A stretch of 64,000 nt of DNA. Source: JADKHR01 sp041917295 (GTDB taxonomy: Bacteria; Elusimicrobiota; Elusimicrobia; FEN-1173). A program made the position numbers and the translations under genes. The stretch lies in contig JAYRXX010000063.1 of assembly GCA_041917295.1 (NCBI GenBank), positions 1 through 64,000 of the forward strand, read 5' to 3'. The notes beneath the pieces are model-generated. The model saw only the letters and a program-made list of their open reading frames with translations, searched no databases and was not told the origin of the DNA. Positions 1 to 8,165 of the stretch are shown piece after piece; position 1 is the stretch's first letter; every line of letters begins with the position of its first letter.

Positions 1-159
1 CCTAAAAAAAAGACTCCGCCAGATCGAAATGAAGGCTGGAATTAAAAACCAAATCCCACCTAAAGGAGGTTCTGCCTCGGTTACCTTTTGAACCGCACAA
101 CGAATCACCTCACGGTTACATTCTTATACCGCTTGACGCGGGAACCCGACTCTGAAATT

Positions 160-531
160 TCAGCCCACCACCGACAAAGCCAACTCGGGAGCGGATTGGA
201 TAACCTGAACCGGGTCGGCGCGACGATCCACAATGGTGCGCACACTGCGCAAGAGCGCCTCGGGAATTTTTTGGGCCCCCCGATTGGAAAACAAGACCAC
301 GGGGATCCGAGACGTGTGGGGGCGCGCCTGGAGTTGAAGCAACACGTCCCGCGCTTGTTCTTCCGCGCCGTCCATATCCAACGTGATCAAATCGGGCCCC
401 CATTGAACCGCCTCAAAAGCCGCCTGAGCGAATTCGCTGACCAAACGCACATTGTACCCGGCCGCTTTCCACAATCCGCGCATGCGCCGCCCCGTCACCG
501 CATCGGTTTCTATGACAAGAATTTTTTTCAT
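160..531 (-). CDS. Degenerate response-regulator receiver domain protein
   Basis: Single-domain protein of 123 residues resembling CheY-type receivers. It begins MKKILVIETDA, where receivers normally have two acidic residues, and keeps an aspartate in 'ITLDMDG' at the phospho-acceptor strand. The usual invariant lysine of the K-P loop is not visible: the equivalent stretch reads 'IVDRRADP'. I chose the internal ATG at 531 over the longer frame to 558 because AAGGGGG lies about 7 bases upstream and the receiver fold starts there. A promoter-like pair sits upstream at 620-649, so it is probably transcribed apart from atpC. There is no output domain and no kinase next to it. It may be a pseudo-receiver acting by protein contact; that is inference. 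Confidence 0.7.
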   Translation of the reverse strand: MKKILVIETDAVTGRRMRGLWKAAGYNVRLVSEFAQAAFEAVQWGPDLITLDMDGAEEQARDVLLQLQARPHTSRIPVVLFSNRGAQKIPEALLRSVRTIVDRRADPVQVIQSAPELALSVVG

Positions 532-619
532 GGTCCACCCCCTTGGTCCGTATGACACCGGAACCTGCCCAAAGGTTACAAAGTTGACCTGAAAGATTCC
601 CTTAAGGAGTTGTAAATTT

Positions 620-649
620 ATTGTAACACTTCACAGGGGGCATTGTTAA
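620..649 (-). promoter_or_regulatory. Predicted sigma70 promoter for the receiver gene
   Basis: On the minus strand TTAACA (649-644) and TACAAT (625-620) are separated by 18 bases. This predicts a start near 613 and a leader of about 80 bases before the ATG at 531. It lies downstream of atpC, which suggests the receiver gene is not only read through from the ATP synthase operon. Confidence 0.45.
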
Positions 650-705
650 TTATTTTACCCCACTCTCGTTTTACGAAAAACCAGGGTGAGGGAAATCGAG
701 AGGAG

Positions 706-1149
706 CTATGCCGCCGGGGGGCGGGGGGTGGATCGGCGGCGGGAAACGGCTTCACTGGCGCGCAGGCGCGCAAGGGCTCGTTCCAAAGCGGCTTGGGCTT
801 GCAGGTCCAGTTTGTCTGCCTGACGATGTTTTAACTGGGCTTTTGCGCGCTCAGCGGCTTGGCGGGCCCGTTCGGCGTCGATTTCGTCGGCCATTTCGGC
901 GGTCTCGGCGAACAGAGAGACCCGCCCGTTGAACACCTCCACAAATCCGCCCGACACGGCCAGAAGACGAGGCTCCTCTTTTTCAGTTCGAATGATCACC
1001 GTCCCGGGCTGAAGATGAGCCAACAGGGGCGCGTGACCGGGCAAAATCCCCAGTTGGCCTTCGTGGGCCGGCACAACCAACGCGTCCACCTCGCCTTCCC
1101 AGGCGACCCGTTCGGGGGTAACAATCGACAGCGGGATCCGTTTGGGCAT
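706..1149 (-). CDS. atpC: ATP synthase F1 subunit epsilon
   Basis: 147 residues. The N-terminal beta-sandwich of the epsilon subunit is recognisable ('LSIVTPERVAWEGEVDALVV', then 'HEGQLGILPGHAPLLA'), followed by a helical C-terminal hairpin rich in Ala, Arg and Glu. Epsilon couples gamma rotation to catalysis and its C-terminal helices can inhibit ATP hydrolysis. The tail ends in a Pro/Arg/Ala-rich extension. It is the last atp gene and starts 3 bases after the stop of the Yip1-like gene, so the two are almost certainly co-transcribed. Family assignment is secure from sequence and position. Confidence 0.95.
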   Translation of the reverse strand: MPKRIPLSIVTPERVAWEGEVDALVVPAHEGQLGILPGHAPLLAHLQPGTVIIRTEKEEPRLLAVSGGFVEVFNGRVSLFAETAEMADEIDAERARQAAERAKAQLKHRQADKLDLQAQAALERALARLRASEAVSRRRSTPRPPAA

Positions 1150-1152
1150 GGC

Positions 1153-1833
1153 TTATTTTTTCGCGGGAGCCTTTTCCTGATCCGCTGGAGGCGGCGGAGG
1201 CGGGAGCTGGGGCATGTCAAACACCGGAGGTCGGCTCATGGCCGGCCGCGCCCCGGGCCAGCGGCCACGCATGGCTCCGAAAACGCCCGCCAGAACCACC
1301 GCCAGAACAAACCCCGCCATCAACAATGGCCACACGGTCCAGGCTTTAGATCGACGGATGCCATGAACCGACACCGAAGACACAACCAGAAGGTAAAGGT
1401 AGTACAGAGAGACCGCCAAGCTCAAGTAGGGGACCAGCCGAAACACCGCGCTCACCACCGACAACGGAGCCAACAGCGCCCACACCCGATACGCCGTTTG
1501 ATAGTTTTCGGGAGACCCCATCAAATGCCAAATGACGAAAAAAACCGCCGCAAAAAGAAATCCCGCCCCCACCGTGGCCGGAGGCAACACGAAAAAACTC
1601 ACAACCTGAGCCAGGGTGCCCCCGGGCATCCCGGTGGGTTTCACGAACGACAAGAGGAGGGTGATCGCCGCCGCCGCGTATTGCCAAACCAACGCGTATA
1701 AAAGAGGCGCCGCGTATCCGCCGCCTTTTTCCATCGATCCGAACAACGCCCCCGGCGACCGAACCAAAGACACCGCGTTTCGCCCCATCGCCCCCAACGA
1801 AAAAACCGACTTCACCGCGCCCTCGTTTTCCAT
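1153..1833 (-). CDS. Yip1-like multi-pass membrane protein inside the ATP synthase operon
   Basis: 226 residues with an N-terminal 'SPGALFGSMEKGGGY' stretch followed by about five hydrophobic segments (roughly 40-65, 80-105, 115-140, 140-160, 170-190) and a Pro-rich cytoplasmic-looking tail ('PQLPPPPPPA'). The pattern matches bacterial Yip1/DUF1282-type proteins, whose role is not established. AAGGAG lies about 8 bases before the ATG. It sits between atpD and atpC with spacings of 18 and 3 bases, so it belongs to the transcript, but it is not a known ATP synthase subunit. A role in assembly or membrane placement is possible but is only suggested by position. Confidence 0.75.
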   Translation of the reverse strand: MENEGAVKSVFSLGAMGRNAVSLVRSPGALFGSMEKGGGYAAPLLYALVWQYAAAAITLLLSFVKPTGMPGGTLAQVVSFFVLPPATVGAGFLFAAVFFVIWHLMGSPENYQTAYRVWALLAPLSVVSAVFRLVPYLSLAVSLYYLYLLVVSSVSVHGIRRSKAWTVWPLLMAGFVLAVVLAGVFGAMRGRWPGARPAMSRPPVFDMPQLPPPPPPADQEKAPAKK

Positions 1834-1851
1834 GACGGTCTCCTTAAGAAA

Positions 1852-3273
1852 TTACTGCAATGTTTTTGCTTTTTCGACGGCCTCTTCGATTCCACCCACC
1901 ATGTAAAAAGCTTGCTCCGGCAGATGGTCCCATTTTCCATCCACCAGTTCCCGGAAACTGCGAATGGTGTCTTTCAAAGGCACGTAACGGCCGGGGATGC
2001 CGGTGAACTGTTCGGCCACGTGAAACGGCTGGGACAAAAACCGCTGAATTTTCCGGGCCCGGGCGACGATCACTTTGTCGTCTTCCGACAACTCATCGAT
2101 GCCCAAAATGGCGATGATGTCCTGCAGATCCCGATACCGCTGAAGAATCCGTTGCACAGCCCGGGCCGTGGCGTAATGTTCCTCGCCGACTATTTTGGGG
2201 TCCAAAATCCGGCTGGTGGAATCCAACGGGTCCACGGCGGGATAGATGCCCAGCTCGGAAATTTGCCGCGACAGAACCGTCGTCGCGTCCAAGTGAGCGA
2301 ACGCGTTGGCGGGCGCCGGGTCGGTCAAATCGTCGGCGGGCACGTAGATGGCCTGCACGCTGGTCACCGACCCCTTTTTGGTCGAGGTGATGCGCTCTTG
2401 CAGTTCGCCCATCTCGGTGGACAAGGTGGGTTGATACCCCACCGCCGAGGGCATCCGGCCCAACAGCGCCGACACTTCCGAACCCGCCTGGGTGAACCGG
2501 AAAATATTATCGATAAACAGCAACACGTCTTGGCCTTCCCGATCGCGGAAATACTCGGCCTGGGTCAACGCCGTCAGCGCCACCCGCAACCGCGACCCCG
2601 GCGGTTCGTTCATTTGGCCATAGACCAAAACCGCCTTGGACAAAACAGGGTTTCCGTCGGACAATTTGGACTGCTGCATTTCCAGCCACAGGTCGTTGCC
2701 TTCCCGGGTCCGTTCCCCCACGCCGCCGAACACCGACACGCCGCCGTGCTGTTTGGCCACGTTGTTGATGAGTTCCATGATGACCACGGTTTTGCCCACG
2801 CCCGCGCCGCCGAACAAGCCCACCTTGCCGCCCTTCATGTAGGGCTCCAGCAAATCGATGACTTTAATGCCGGTCTCAAAAATGGACGGGGTGGTTTCCT
2901 GGTCGGTAAACGATGGGGTCGGCCGATGGATGGGAAACGTTTCTTTTGCCGGAATGTCGCCCCGGTAATCTTTGGGTTCGCCCAACACGTTCATCAACCG
3001 GCCCAAACAGGCCGGACCCACCGGAACCGAAATGGGCGCGCCCGTGTCCCGCGCTTCGGCGCCCCGTTGCAACCCGTCTGTCGGTCCCAAGGTGATCAAA
3101 CGAACCACATTGTCGCCCAAATGAAGAGCCACTTCGGCGGTCAGTTCGCGGGCGGCGGCGCCCTCGCCGGGGATCGACACTTTCACCGCGTTGTAGATGG
3201 CCGGCAACGTCCCCGCGGGAAATTCCACGTCCACCACCGGCCCGATCACTTGCACCACTTTTCCAACGTTCAT
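1852..3273 (-). CDS. atpD: ATP synthase F1 subunit beta (catalytic)
   Basis: 473 residues from the internal ATG at 3273, which has AAGGAG upstream and begins 'MNVGKVVQVIGPVVDVEF', the normal beta N-terminus; the frame is open 20 codons further upstream but that part overlaps the preceding gene. The P-loop GGAGVGKT is near residue 155, followed by 'GVGERTREGNDL', the Walker B region 'DVLLFIDNIFRF' and the conserved 'ALLGRMPSAVGYQPTL'. All expected catalytic features are present and the length is normal. Beta carries the catalytic nucleotide sites of F1. It is separated from atpG by three non-atp genes, which is unusual. Confidence 0.98.
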   Translation of the reverse strand: MNVGKVVQVIGPVVDVEFPAGTLPAIYNAVKVSIPGEGAAARELTAEVALHLGDNVVRLITLGPTDGLQRGAEARDTGAPISVPVGPACLGRLMNVLGEPKDYRGDIPAKETFPIHRPTPSFTDQETTPSIFETGIKVIDLLEPYMKGGKVGLFGGAGVGKTVVIMELINNVAKQHGGVSVFGGVGERTREGNDLWLEMQQSKLSDGNPVLSKAVLVYGQMNEPPGSRLRVALTALTQAEYFRDREGQDVLLFIDNIFRFTQAGSEVSALLGRMPSAVGYQPTLSTEMGELQERITSTKKGSVTSVQAIYVPADDLTDPAPANAFAHLDATTVLSRQISELGIYPAVDPLDSTSRILDPKIVGEEHYATARAVQRILQRYRDLQDIIAILGIDELSEDDKVIVARARKIQRFLSQPFHVAEQFTGIPGRYVPLKDTIRSFRELVDGKWDHLPEQAFYMVGGIEEAVEKAKTLQ

Positions 3274-3283
3274 CGCGCGCTCC

Positions 3284-3952
3284 TTACTGGAAGGTGTACC
3301 GGGCCGAAAGACCCCAAATTTTTTCGTTGCCAAAATGAATTTCCGTTGACACGTTCCACGCCTCGTTGGGTGCCCACCCCACGCCCGCGAACCCCCCGAC
3401 CTCCTGGGCCAACCCGTAATCCGTTTTCACTCCCCCGACTTCTCGATTTACGTCGGCTTTCAACATAGACACCCCGCCGGTCACGCTAAAATCGCGCGGC
3501 AACGGATAAGTGGCCCCGGCGCCCATTCCCAACTCCACCCAGTTGAAATTGTCTTTTTTCGATTCCCGGCCATCGTAATAATCCACCGTGGCCAACAGCC
3601 CAACCCGTATCGGACCCAAGGATTCGGGCGGCGCCCAATGAATTCCCCCGCCCACGCTCCACACGTCGGGGTTCAACGCGGACCCATCGAAATTGACGCG
3701 GGACGTGAGCGGTGTTCCCCGCACCAGCAGTTCAAACCCCTGCCCCAACCCGCGGGCGTATTGAAGCGTCAGCCGGTGGGAACTCATTTTTTGTTCGCTT
3801 GAATCGGCGTCGTCTTCCAGCGTTCGTGAACCCGTGTCGTAGATAAATTCCACCGCGTGGCCGTCGCGTTCATTGGCTTTTCCCACCGCGCCATACCACG
3901 CCGCCCGCCCCGATACCGCCGCCAGCATCACCAAAAGACACGCCTTTTTCAA
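3284..3952 (-). CDS. Predicted small outer-membrane beta-barrel protein
   Basis: 222 residues starting at a TTG (3952), supported by AGGAGGG 7 bases upstream. The N-terminus 'MKKACLLVMLAAVSGRAA' is a signal peptide. The rest is made of alternating hydrophobic and polar strands with many Tyr, Trp and Gly, ending 'GLSARYTFQ' with a C-terminal aromatic strand as in outer-membrane barrels. No family name can be given. It lies between the retropepsin-like gene (10 bases away) and atpD (10 bases away), so it is embedded in the ATP synthase operon. Function is unknown. Confidence 0.7.
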   Translation of the reverse strand: MKKACLLVMLAAVSGRAAWYGAVGKANERDGHAVEFIYDTGSRTLEDDADSSEQKMSSHRLTLQYARGLGQGFELLVRGTPLTSRVNFDGSALNPDVWSVGGGIHWAPPESLGPIRVGLLATVDYYDGRESKKDNFNWVELGMGAGATYPLPRDFSVTGGVSMLKADVNREVGGVKTDYGLAQEVGGFAGVGWAPNEAWNVSTEIHFGNEKIWGLSARYTFQ

Positions 3953-3962
3953 GTGGACCCTC

Positions 3963-4358
3963 CTAATAAAACGTCAATGTTTCCCGCCGATCATCAAACG
4001 CCACCCGGAATTTATCGAACACGCCTTTTCGGCCCAACAAATTGAAGGCCCCGCCCAACGCCGAACAAAAACCCACTTCCACCGTCACCACCCGCCGCCC
4101 CAAGCGCATTTTTAAATTTTTCACGTACACCGGAATTTTGCGGTCGCCGGCCACCACAATATAAAACTTTCGACACCCCCGCAGTTCCACCCCCAACCGG
4201 CGTGCTTCATACATGTGCAAGATGCTGAGGCTTGCTCCGGAATCCACATACACCCACAGGTTGTGCCACCGGTCCCGGCCCCGGAATTCCACCGGGATGA
4301 CCGGGGCTTTGTTGTCACGAAAAACGGAATAGTCGAAGCGAATCAAATTCCCGTCCAA
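3963..4358 (-). CDS. Retropepsin-like aspartic protease domain protein
   Basis: The hallmark is 'LWVYVDSGASLSIL', the hydrophobic-D-S-G-A motif of single-domain (retroviral-type) aspartic proteases. Downstream strands ('FYIVVAGDRKIPVYVKNLKM', 'VEVGFCSALGG', 'FNLLGRKGVFDKFRVAFDD') match the bacterial retropepsin-like pattern, including the 'LLGR..vf..f' element before the C-terminus. No signal peptide is seen. The frame is open to an ATG at 4484, but the first 42 codons are Arg-rich and overlap the DUF5678 gene, so a TTG at 4358 (or 4346) is the likelier start. Such domains need to dimerise to be active. The substrate is unknown. It overlaps the DUF5678 gene by 44 bases, suggesting translational coupling. 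Confidence 0.75.
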   Translation of the reverse strand: MDGNLIRFDYSVFRDNKAPVIPVEFRGRDRWHNLWVYVDSGASLSILHMYEARRLGVELRGCRKFYIVVAGDRKIPVYVKNLKMRLGRRVVTVEVGFCSALGGAFNLLGRKGVFDKFRVAFDDRRETLTFY

Positions 4359-4551
4359 TTTCGCGGGCGTCCGGCACCCGAAGCACCGTCGCCGCCGCGC
4401 GGCCGGACCCCGTTCGCGCCCGACGTTCCACCGACTCAGCCCGAGCGCCCACCGCCACGACCTCCTGGTTGGACACCGCCACATATCGGCCGCCGTACAG
4501 GTCCACCAAATCGCCGAAATTTTTTGCGATCCACCGCTCGTCTTTTTTCAT
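4315..4551 (-). CDS. DUF5678-like small protein
   Basis: 78 residues. The core 'WIAKNFGDLVDLYGGRYVAV' followed by 'NQEVVAVGARAESVE' closely resembles the DUF5678 domain, a short alpha/beta domain of unknown function. The start codon overlaps the atpG stop as ATGA, so translation is coupled to the gamma subunit, and its 3' end overlaps the retropepsin-like gene. A DUF5678 protein paired with an aspartic protease suggests the two act together, for instance as partner or substrate adaptor. This is inference from position only. Confidence 0.75.
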   Translation of the reverse strand: MKKDERWIAKNFGDLVDLYGGRYVAVSNQEVVAVGARAESVERRARTGSGRAAATVLRVPDAREIGREFDSLRLFRFS

Positions 4552-5441
4552 TGCAAGGCCTCCGCGCCCGCCACCAACTCGGAAATTTCTTTCGTGATCG
4601 CGGCCTGGCGAATTTTGTTAGCGGTCAACGTCAACCCCGCAATCAACTCTTGGGCGTTTTTGGAGGCGTTTTCCATGGCCGTCATGCGGGCGCCCATTTC
4701 CGACGCGTACGATTCCAACAGGGCCCGAAACACCTGGGCCTTGATGGCCCGCGGAAACAGCGCTTCCAACAACCGTTCCCGCGGCGGTTCGTAAAGAAAC
4801 GGCGCGCTCCGCGGGTCCCCCGCCGGCCGCGGCGGCGGCGTTAAAGGCAAAAGGGTGGTCGTCACCACGTTCTGCTGAATGGCGGACTTAAATTCCGTGT
4901 AGATCATCGTCACGTCTTTGGCCCGCGATTGAACGAAAAAGTTGATGGCGTCTTGGCCGATCAGTTCGGCCTGGGTGTATCCCAGCTGATTAAAAATGCC
5001 GACGTATTCGTGCGAAACCCGGGCGTTGAGCCGGCGAAAATAATCCCGGGCTTTTCGGCCCACGGTCATCAACTCCACCGGACGGTCGGTGTTGCCGCGA
5101 AGAAACTCCAATCCTTTTTTGATGAGCCCGGTGTTGAACGCCCCGCACAACCCCCGATCGGCGGTGATCAACACCAAGCCCCGGGGCCCGTCGGGATTGC
5201 CTTTCAAAAGAGGGTGAACAAGCTCGTCGGCGGTCAACACGCCGTCTTGATTGAGATCGGCCACCTGCCACAACACGTCCGCCAACAGGTCGTTCATTTT
5301 GGCCGCAAACGGACGCGCCCCCACAATGCGCCCTTGGGCCCGCCGCAACCGGGCCGCCGCCACCATTTTCATGGCTTTGGTGATCTGCTGGGTCGACTTG
5401 ACGCTTTTAACTTTGCGCCGTAATTCTCGAAGAGAGGGCAC
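4548..5441 (-). CDS. atpG: ATP synthase F1 subunit gamma with an EF-hand-like insertion
   Basis: 297 residues. The N-terminal rotor helix ('STQQITKAMKMVAAARLRRAQ') and 'LVLITADRGLCGAFN' are typical of gamma, and the C-terminal helix 'MGARMTAMENASKNAQELI' is intact. Gamma forms the central shaft that turns within alpha3-beta3. Between the first helix and the 'HPLL' strand there is an extra stretch of about ten residues containing 'DLNQDGVLTADE' (residues 62-73), which fits a 12-residue EF-hand calcium loop. A Pro-rich segment near residue 205 ('LLPLTPPPRPAG') also looks longer than usual. A gap of about 80 bases separates it from atpA. Confidence 0.96.
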   Translation of the reverse strand: MPSLRELRRKVKSVKSTQQITKAMKMVAAARLRRAQGRIVGARPFAAKMNDLLADVLWQVADLNQDGVLTADELVHPLLKGNPDGPRGLVLITADRGLCGAFNTGLIKKGLEFLRGNTDRPVELMTVGRKARDYFRRLNARVSHEYVGIFNQLGYTQAELIGQDAINFFVQSRAKDVTMIYTEFKSAIQQNVVTTTLLPLTPPPRPAGDPRSAPFLYEPPRERLLEALFPRAIKAQVFRALLESYASEMGARMTAMENASKNAQELIAGLTLTANKIRQAAITKEISELVAGAEALQ

Positions 5442-5520
5442 GGGTACCGTTCCTTTTAACCGTTGTGGACAAACACCCTATTGACCGTTTCATGTCCCGC
5501 CAGGGCGAGACGTTCTGCGT

Positions 5521-7032
5521 TTATTTAAACGTGCCTTTGAACGCCGTGATCGCTTGGGTCAGCGCGGATTTAACACCATCGTCTAAAACCTTTTTTTCGT
5601 CCAAGGTTTTCAGCACGTCGGGCCGTTCCTTGACCAAATAGGCAAACAGCCCTTCCTCAAACCCCCGCAAGCGGTCCAAAGGAAGATCGTCTAAAAATCC
5701 ATTCGTGGCCGCGAATATCAACGCCACCTGCTGAGACACCGGGAGCGGTTCGTATTGGCCTTGCTTTAAAATTTCCACCAACCGTTGGCCCCGGGCCAGT
5801 TGGGCTTGGGACGCTTTGTCCAGGTCTGATCCGAACTGGGCAAACGCCGCCAACTCGTTGTATTGGGCCAGATCCAGCCGCAGTTTTCCCGCCACCTGTT
5901 TCATGGCCTTGACTTGAGCGCTTCCGCCCACGCGGCTCACCGACAGCCCCACGTTCACCGCCGGACGAACCCCCGAATAAAACAGGTTGGCTTCCAGATA
6001 AATCTGGCCGTCGGTGATGGAAATCACGTTGGTGGGGATGTAGGCGGACACGTCCCCCGCCTGGGTTTCGATGACCGGCAGAGCCGTCAACGACCCGCCG
6101 CCGTTTTTGTCGGACAGTTTACAGGCCCGCTCCAAAAGACGGGAGTGGAGGTAAAACACGTCGCCGGGAAACGCCTCCCGCCCCGGCGGCCGGCGCAACA
6201 GCAAGGAAAGTTGCCGATAGGCGGCGGCGTGCTTGGACAAGTCGTCGTAAACCACCAGCACATGTTTTCCCGACCACATAAATTCTTCGCCGATGGCGCA
6301 CCCGGCGTAGGGCGCCACATACTGAAGCGGCGCCGGTTCCGACGCCGTCGCGGCCACCACCACCGTATACTCCATGGCCCCGTGATCGGTGAGCTTCTGC
6401 ACCACCTGGGCGACGGTGGACTGTTTTTGCCCGATGGCCACGTAAATGCAAAGGGGACGATGGGGATCTTTCTTTTGATTGATGATCGCGTCGATGGCAA
6501 TGGCGGTTTTGCCGGTTTGACGGTCGCCGATGATCAGTTCCCGTTGCCCGCGCCCGATGGGGATCATGGCGTCGATGGCCTTGATGCCCGTTTGCAAAGG
6601 TTCCCGCACCGGTTGGCGTTCCACCACGCCGGGCGCCACCACTTCGATGGGCCGCCCTTTGGTCGAGGCGATGGGCCCTTTGCCGTCAATGGGCTGACCC
6701 AAGGCGTTGACCACCCGGCCGATCAAGCCGTCGCCCACAGGCACGTCCATGATGCGGCCGGTGCGACGCACTTCGTCGCCTTCTTTAATCAGCGTGGCTT
6801 CGCCCAACAACACCGCGCCCACGCTTTCGCGTTCCAAATTTAACACAATGCCCACGACGCCGTGGGGAAACGCCAGCATTTCGCCCGCCATCGCTTGCCC
6901 CAATCCATAAACGCGGGCGATGCCGTCGCCCACCTGCAAAACGGATCCCACTTCTTTCATTTCCGTCGAAAGGGAAACCCCTTCGAGGCGGTTTTTTAAA
7001 ACGCGAGTGATTTCTTCGGGTTGAATCGACAT
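5521..7032 (-). CDS. atpA: ATP synthase F1 subunit alpha
   Basis: 503 residues, standard length. It begins 'MSIQPEEITRVLKNRLEG' and contains 'GLGQAMAGEMLAFPHGVVG', the P-loop GDRQTGKT near residue 170, 'YVAIGQKQSTVAQVV' and 'VVYDDLSKHAAAYRQLSLLLRRPPGREAFPGD' split over the expected spacing. The alpha subunit carries the non-catalytic nucleotide sites. AAAGGATG lies upstream of the ATG. It follows atpH with a 33-base gap. Confidence 0.98.
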   Translation of the reverse strand: MSIQPEEITRVLKNRLEGVSLSTEMKEVGSVLQVGDGIARVYGLGQAMAGEMLAFPHGVVGIVLNLERESVGAVLLGEATLIKEGDEVRRTGRIMDVPVGDGLIGRVVNALGQPIDGKGPIASTKGRPIEVVAPGVVERQPVREPLQTGIKAIDAMIPIGRGQRELIIGDRQTGKTAIAIDAIINQKKDPHRPLCIYVAIGQKQSTVAQVVQKLTDHGAMEYTVVVAATASEPAPLQYVAPYAGCAIGEEFMWSGKHVLVVYDDLSKHAAAYRQLSLLLRRPPGREAFPGDVFYLHSRLLERACKLSDKNGGGSLTALPVIETQAGDVSAYIPTNVISITDGQIYLEANLFYSGVRPAVNVGLSVSRVGGSAQVKAMKQVAGKLRLDLAQYNELAAFAQFGSDLDKASQAQLARGQRLVEILKQGQYEPLPVSQQVALIFAATNGFLDDLPLDRLRGFEEGLFAYLVKERPDVLKTLDEKKVLDDGVKSALTQAITAFKGTFK

Positions 7033-7065
7033 GGCGTCTTCATCCTTTGTGAAAATAAAACGCGC

Positions 7066-7620
7066 TCATCGGGCGGATCCCTGCACCCACGTTTCACCCA
7101 GCCGTTCGAGCTGCGCCTTTAAACTGTTGTCCCACACGCGGTCGCCCACGCGAAACACCGCCCCGCCCACCAACTCGGCGCGGACCCGCGCGTCCAAAGC
7201 CACCGCGCCGCCCCACTTTTTTTCCAACTCCCGGCGAATTCGCTCCCGCTCGTCGGCCGGTAGCGCCTGGGGGGTTTCCAGTCGAACAGACAACACCCCG
7301 CTCGCCGCGTCCGCCAACCGCTCGAATTCCAACACCACATCGCTCAACGCGTCCCACCGCTTTTTTTCGAGCAGAAGAGACACAAACCGCTCCGACACCG
7401 GCGACAACCGGCCAAGAGCCTTTTGGAGCAACGCGGTTTTGTCCGACCGGGCCAACCGCGGGTGGCGAAGAGCCGCGTCCAATTCCGGAACCGCGTCCAA
7501 GGCCTCCCGCACCAACGCCAGTTCCCGCCGAACCCCGTCGACGGCCTGGTGACCCGCCGCCGCCGAAAAGAGCGCCTGGGCGTATCGAGCCGCCACGGGC
7601 CGGTCTTGAAGCTTCAGCAT
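7066..7620 (-). CDS. atpH: ATP synthase F1 subunit delta
   Basis: 184 residues, start 'MLKLQDRPVAARYAQALFSAA' and a family-typical C-terminal part 'LETPQALPADERERIRREL' with 'VRAELVGGAVFRVGDRVWDNSLKAQLERLGE'-like sequence (quoted in parts). Delta (OSCP) links F1 to the b-subunit stalk. It is placed between atpF and atpA as usual. The length and the terminal 'D.SL..QL..L' pattern make the assignment reliable even though the middle of delta is poorly conserved. Confidence 0.95.
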   Translation of the reverse strand: MLKLQDRPVAARYAQALFSAAAGHQAVDGVRRELALVREALDAVPELDAALRHPRLARSDKTALLQKALGRLSPVSERFVSLLLEKKRWDALSDVVLEFERLADAASGVLSVRLETPQALPADERERIRRELEKKWGGAVALDARVRAELVGGAVFRVGDRVWDNSLKAQLERLGETWVQGSAR

Positions 7621-7639
7621 GGCGCGGTTTGAAAAACCG

Positions 7640-8149
7640 TCACGGTTTGGGCGCCGCCCATTTGTCGAAATCCCCCATCGCTTCCTGCATTAAGCGATCT
7701 TGAAACGGCTTGTCCAATCCGCGGCGAAGCATTTTTTCCGTGGCGAGCAAGGACACCTTGGCCACCTCGGTGCGCAGGTCCAGCAGCAGGCGCCGTTCTT
7801 CGTCGGCCCATTTGGCACGGGCGTCGTCGAGGATGCGCTGAGCTTGGGCGTGAGCGGTCCGGGCCAGGTCTTCTTTCAATGACCGGGCCTGGGCTTCGGC
7901 TTGGGCCAGGAGGTCGCGGGTTTTCGCTTCCACCCCCGCCAATTGCGCTTCGTAAGAAAGGCGCAACGCTTCGGCGGCTTTTTGAGCCTTGTCCGCCGTG
8001 GCGGCGCTTTGGCGCAAACTGTCTTCCCGAGCATCCAAGGCCGCCAGGATCGGTTTCCAGGCGAACCGGGCCAGCACAAACGCCAGCGCGACAAACGTGA
8101 CCACGGTCCAGACCATCAAACCGATGTCGGGATTGAGAAGTTTCTCCAC
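7640..8149 (-). CDS. atpF: ATP synthase Fo subunit b
   Basis: 169 residues: one N-terminal membrane segment ('IGLMVWTVVTFVALAFVLARF', residues about 9-30), the conserved 'WKPILAALDAREDSLRQS', then a long Ala/Glu/Lys/Arg-rich helix forming the stator stalk. Only one b-type gene is present in the operon, consistent with a b2 homodimer. It lies between atpE and atpH with gaps of 16 and 19 bases. Confidence 0.95.
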   Translation of the reverse strand: MEKLLNPDIGLMVWTVVTFVALAFVLARFAWKPILAALDAREDSLRQSAATADKAQKAAEALRLSYEAQLAGVEAKTRDLLAQAEAQARSLKEDLARTAHAQAQRILDDARAKWADEERRLLLDLRTEVAKVSLLATEKMLRRGLDKPFQDRLMQEAMGDFDKWAAPKP

Positions 8150-8165
8150 AGGACCCGATCCGGAT

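Noticed and set aside
61..159. Possible gene or regulatory RNA at the left edge (AAAGGAGG at 64-71)
   Set aside because: The Shine-Dalgarno-like string is not followed by a start codon with a credible frame; nothing else is recognisable in the first 159 bases.
1912..3468. Long open frame on the plus strand (518 codons) opposite atpD
   Set aside because: It lies entirely antisense to atpD, has a shadow-like composition rich in His, Arg and Gln, and no ribosome-binding site or family motif.
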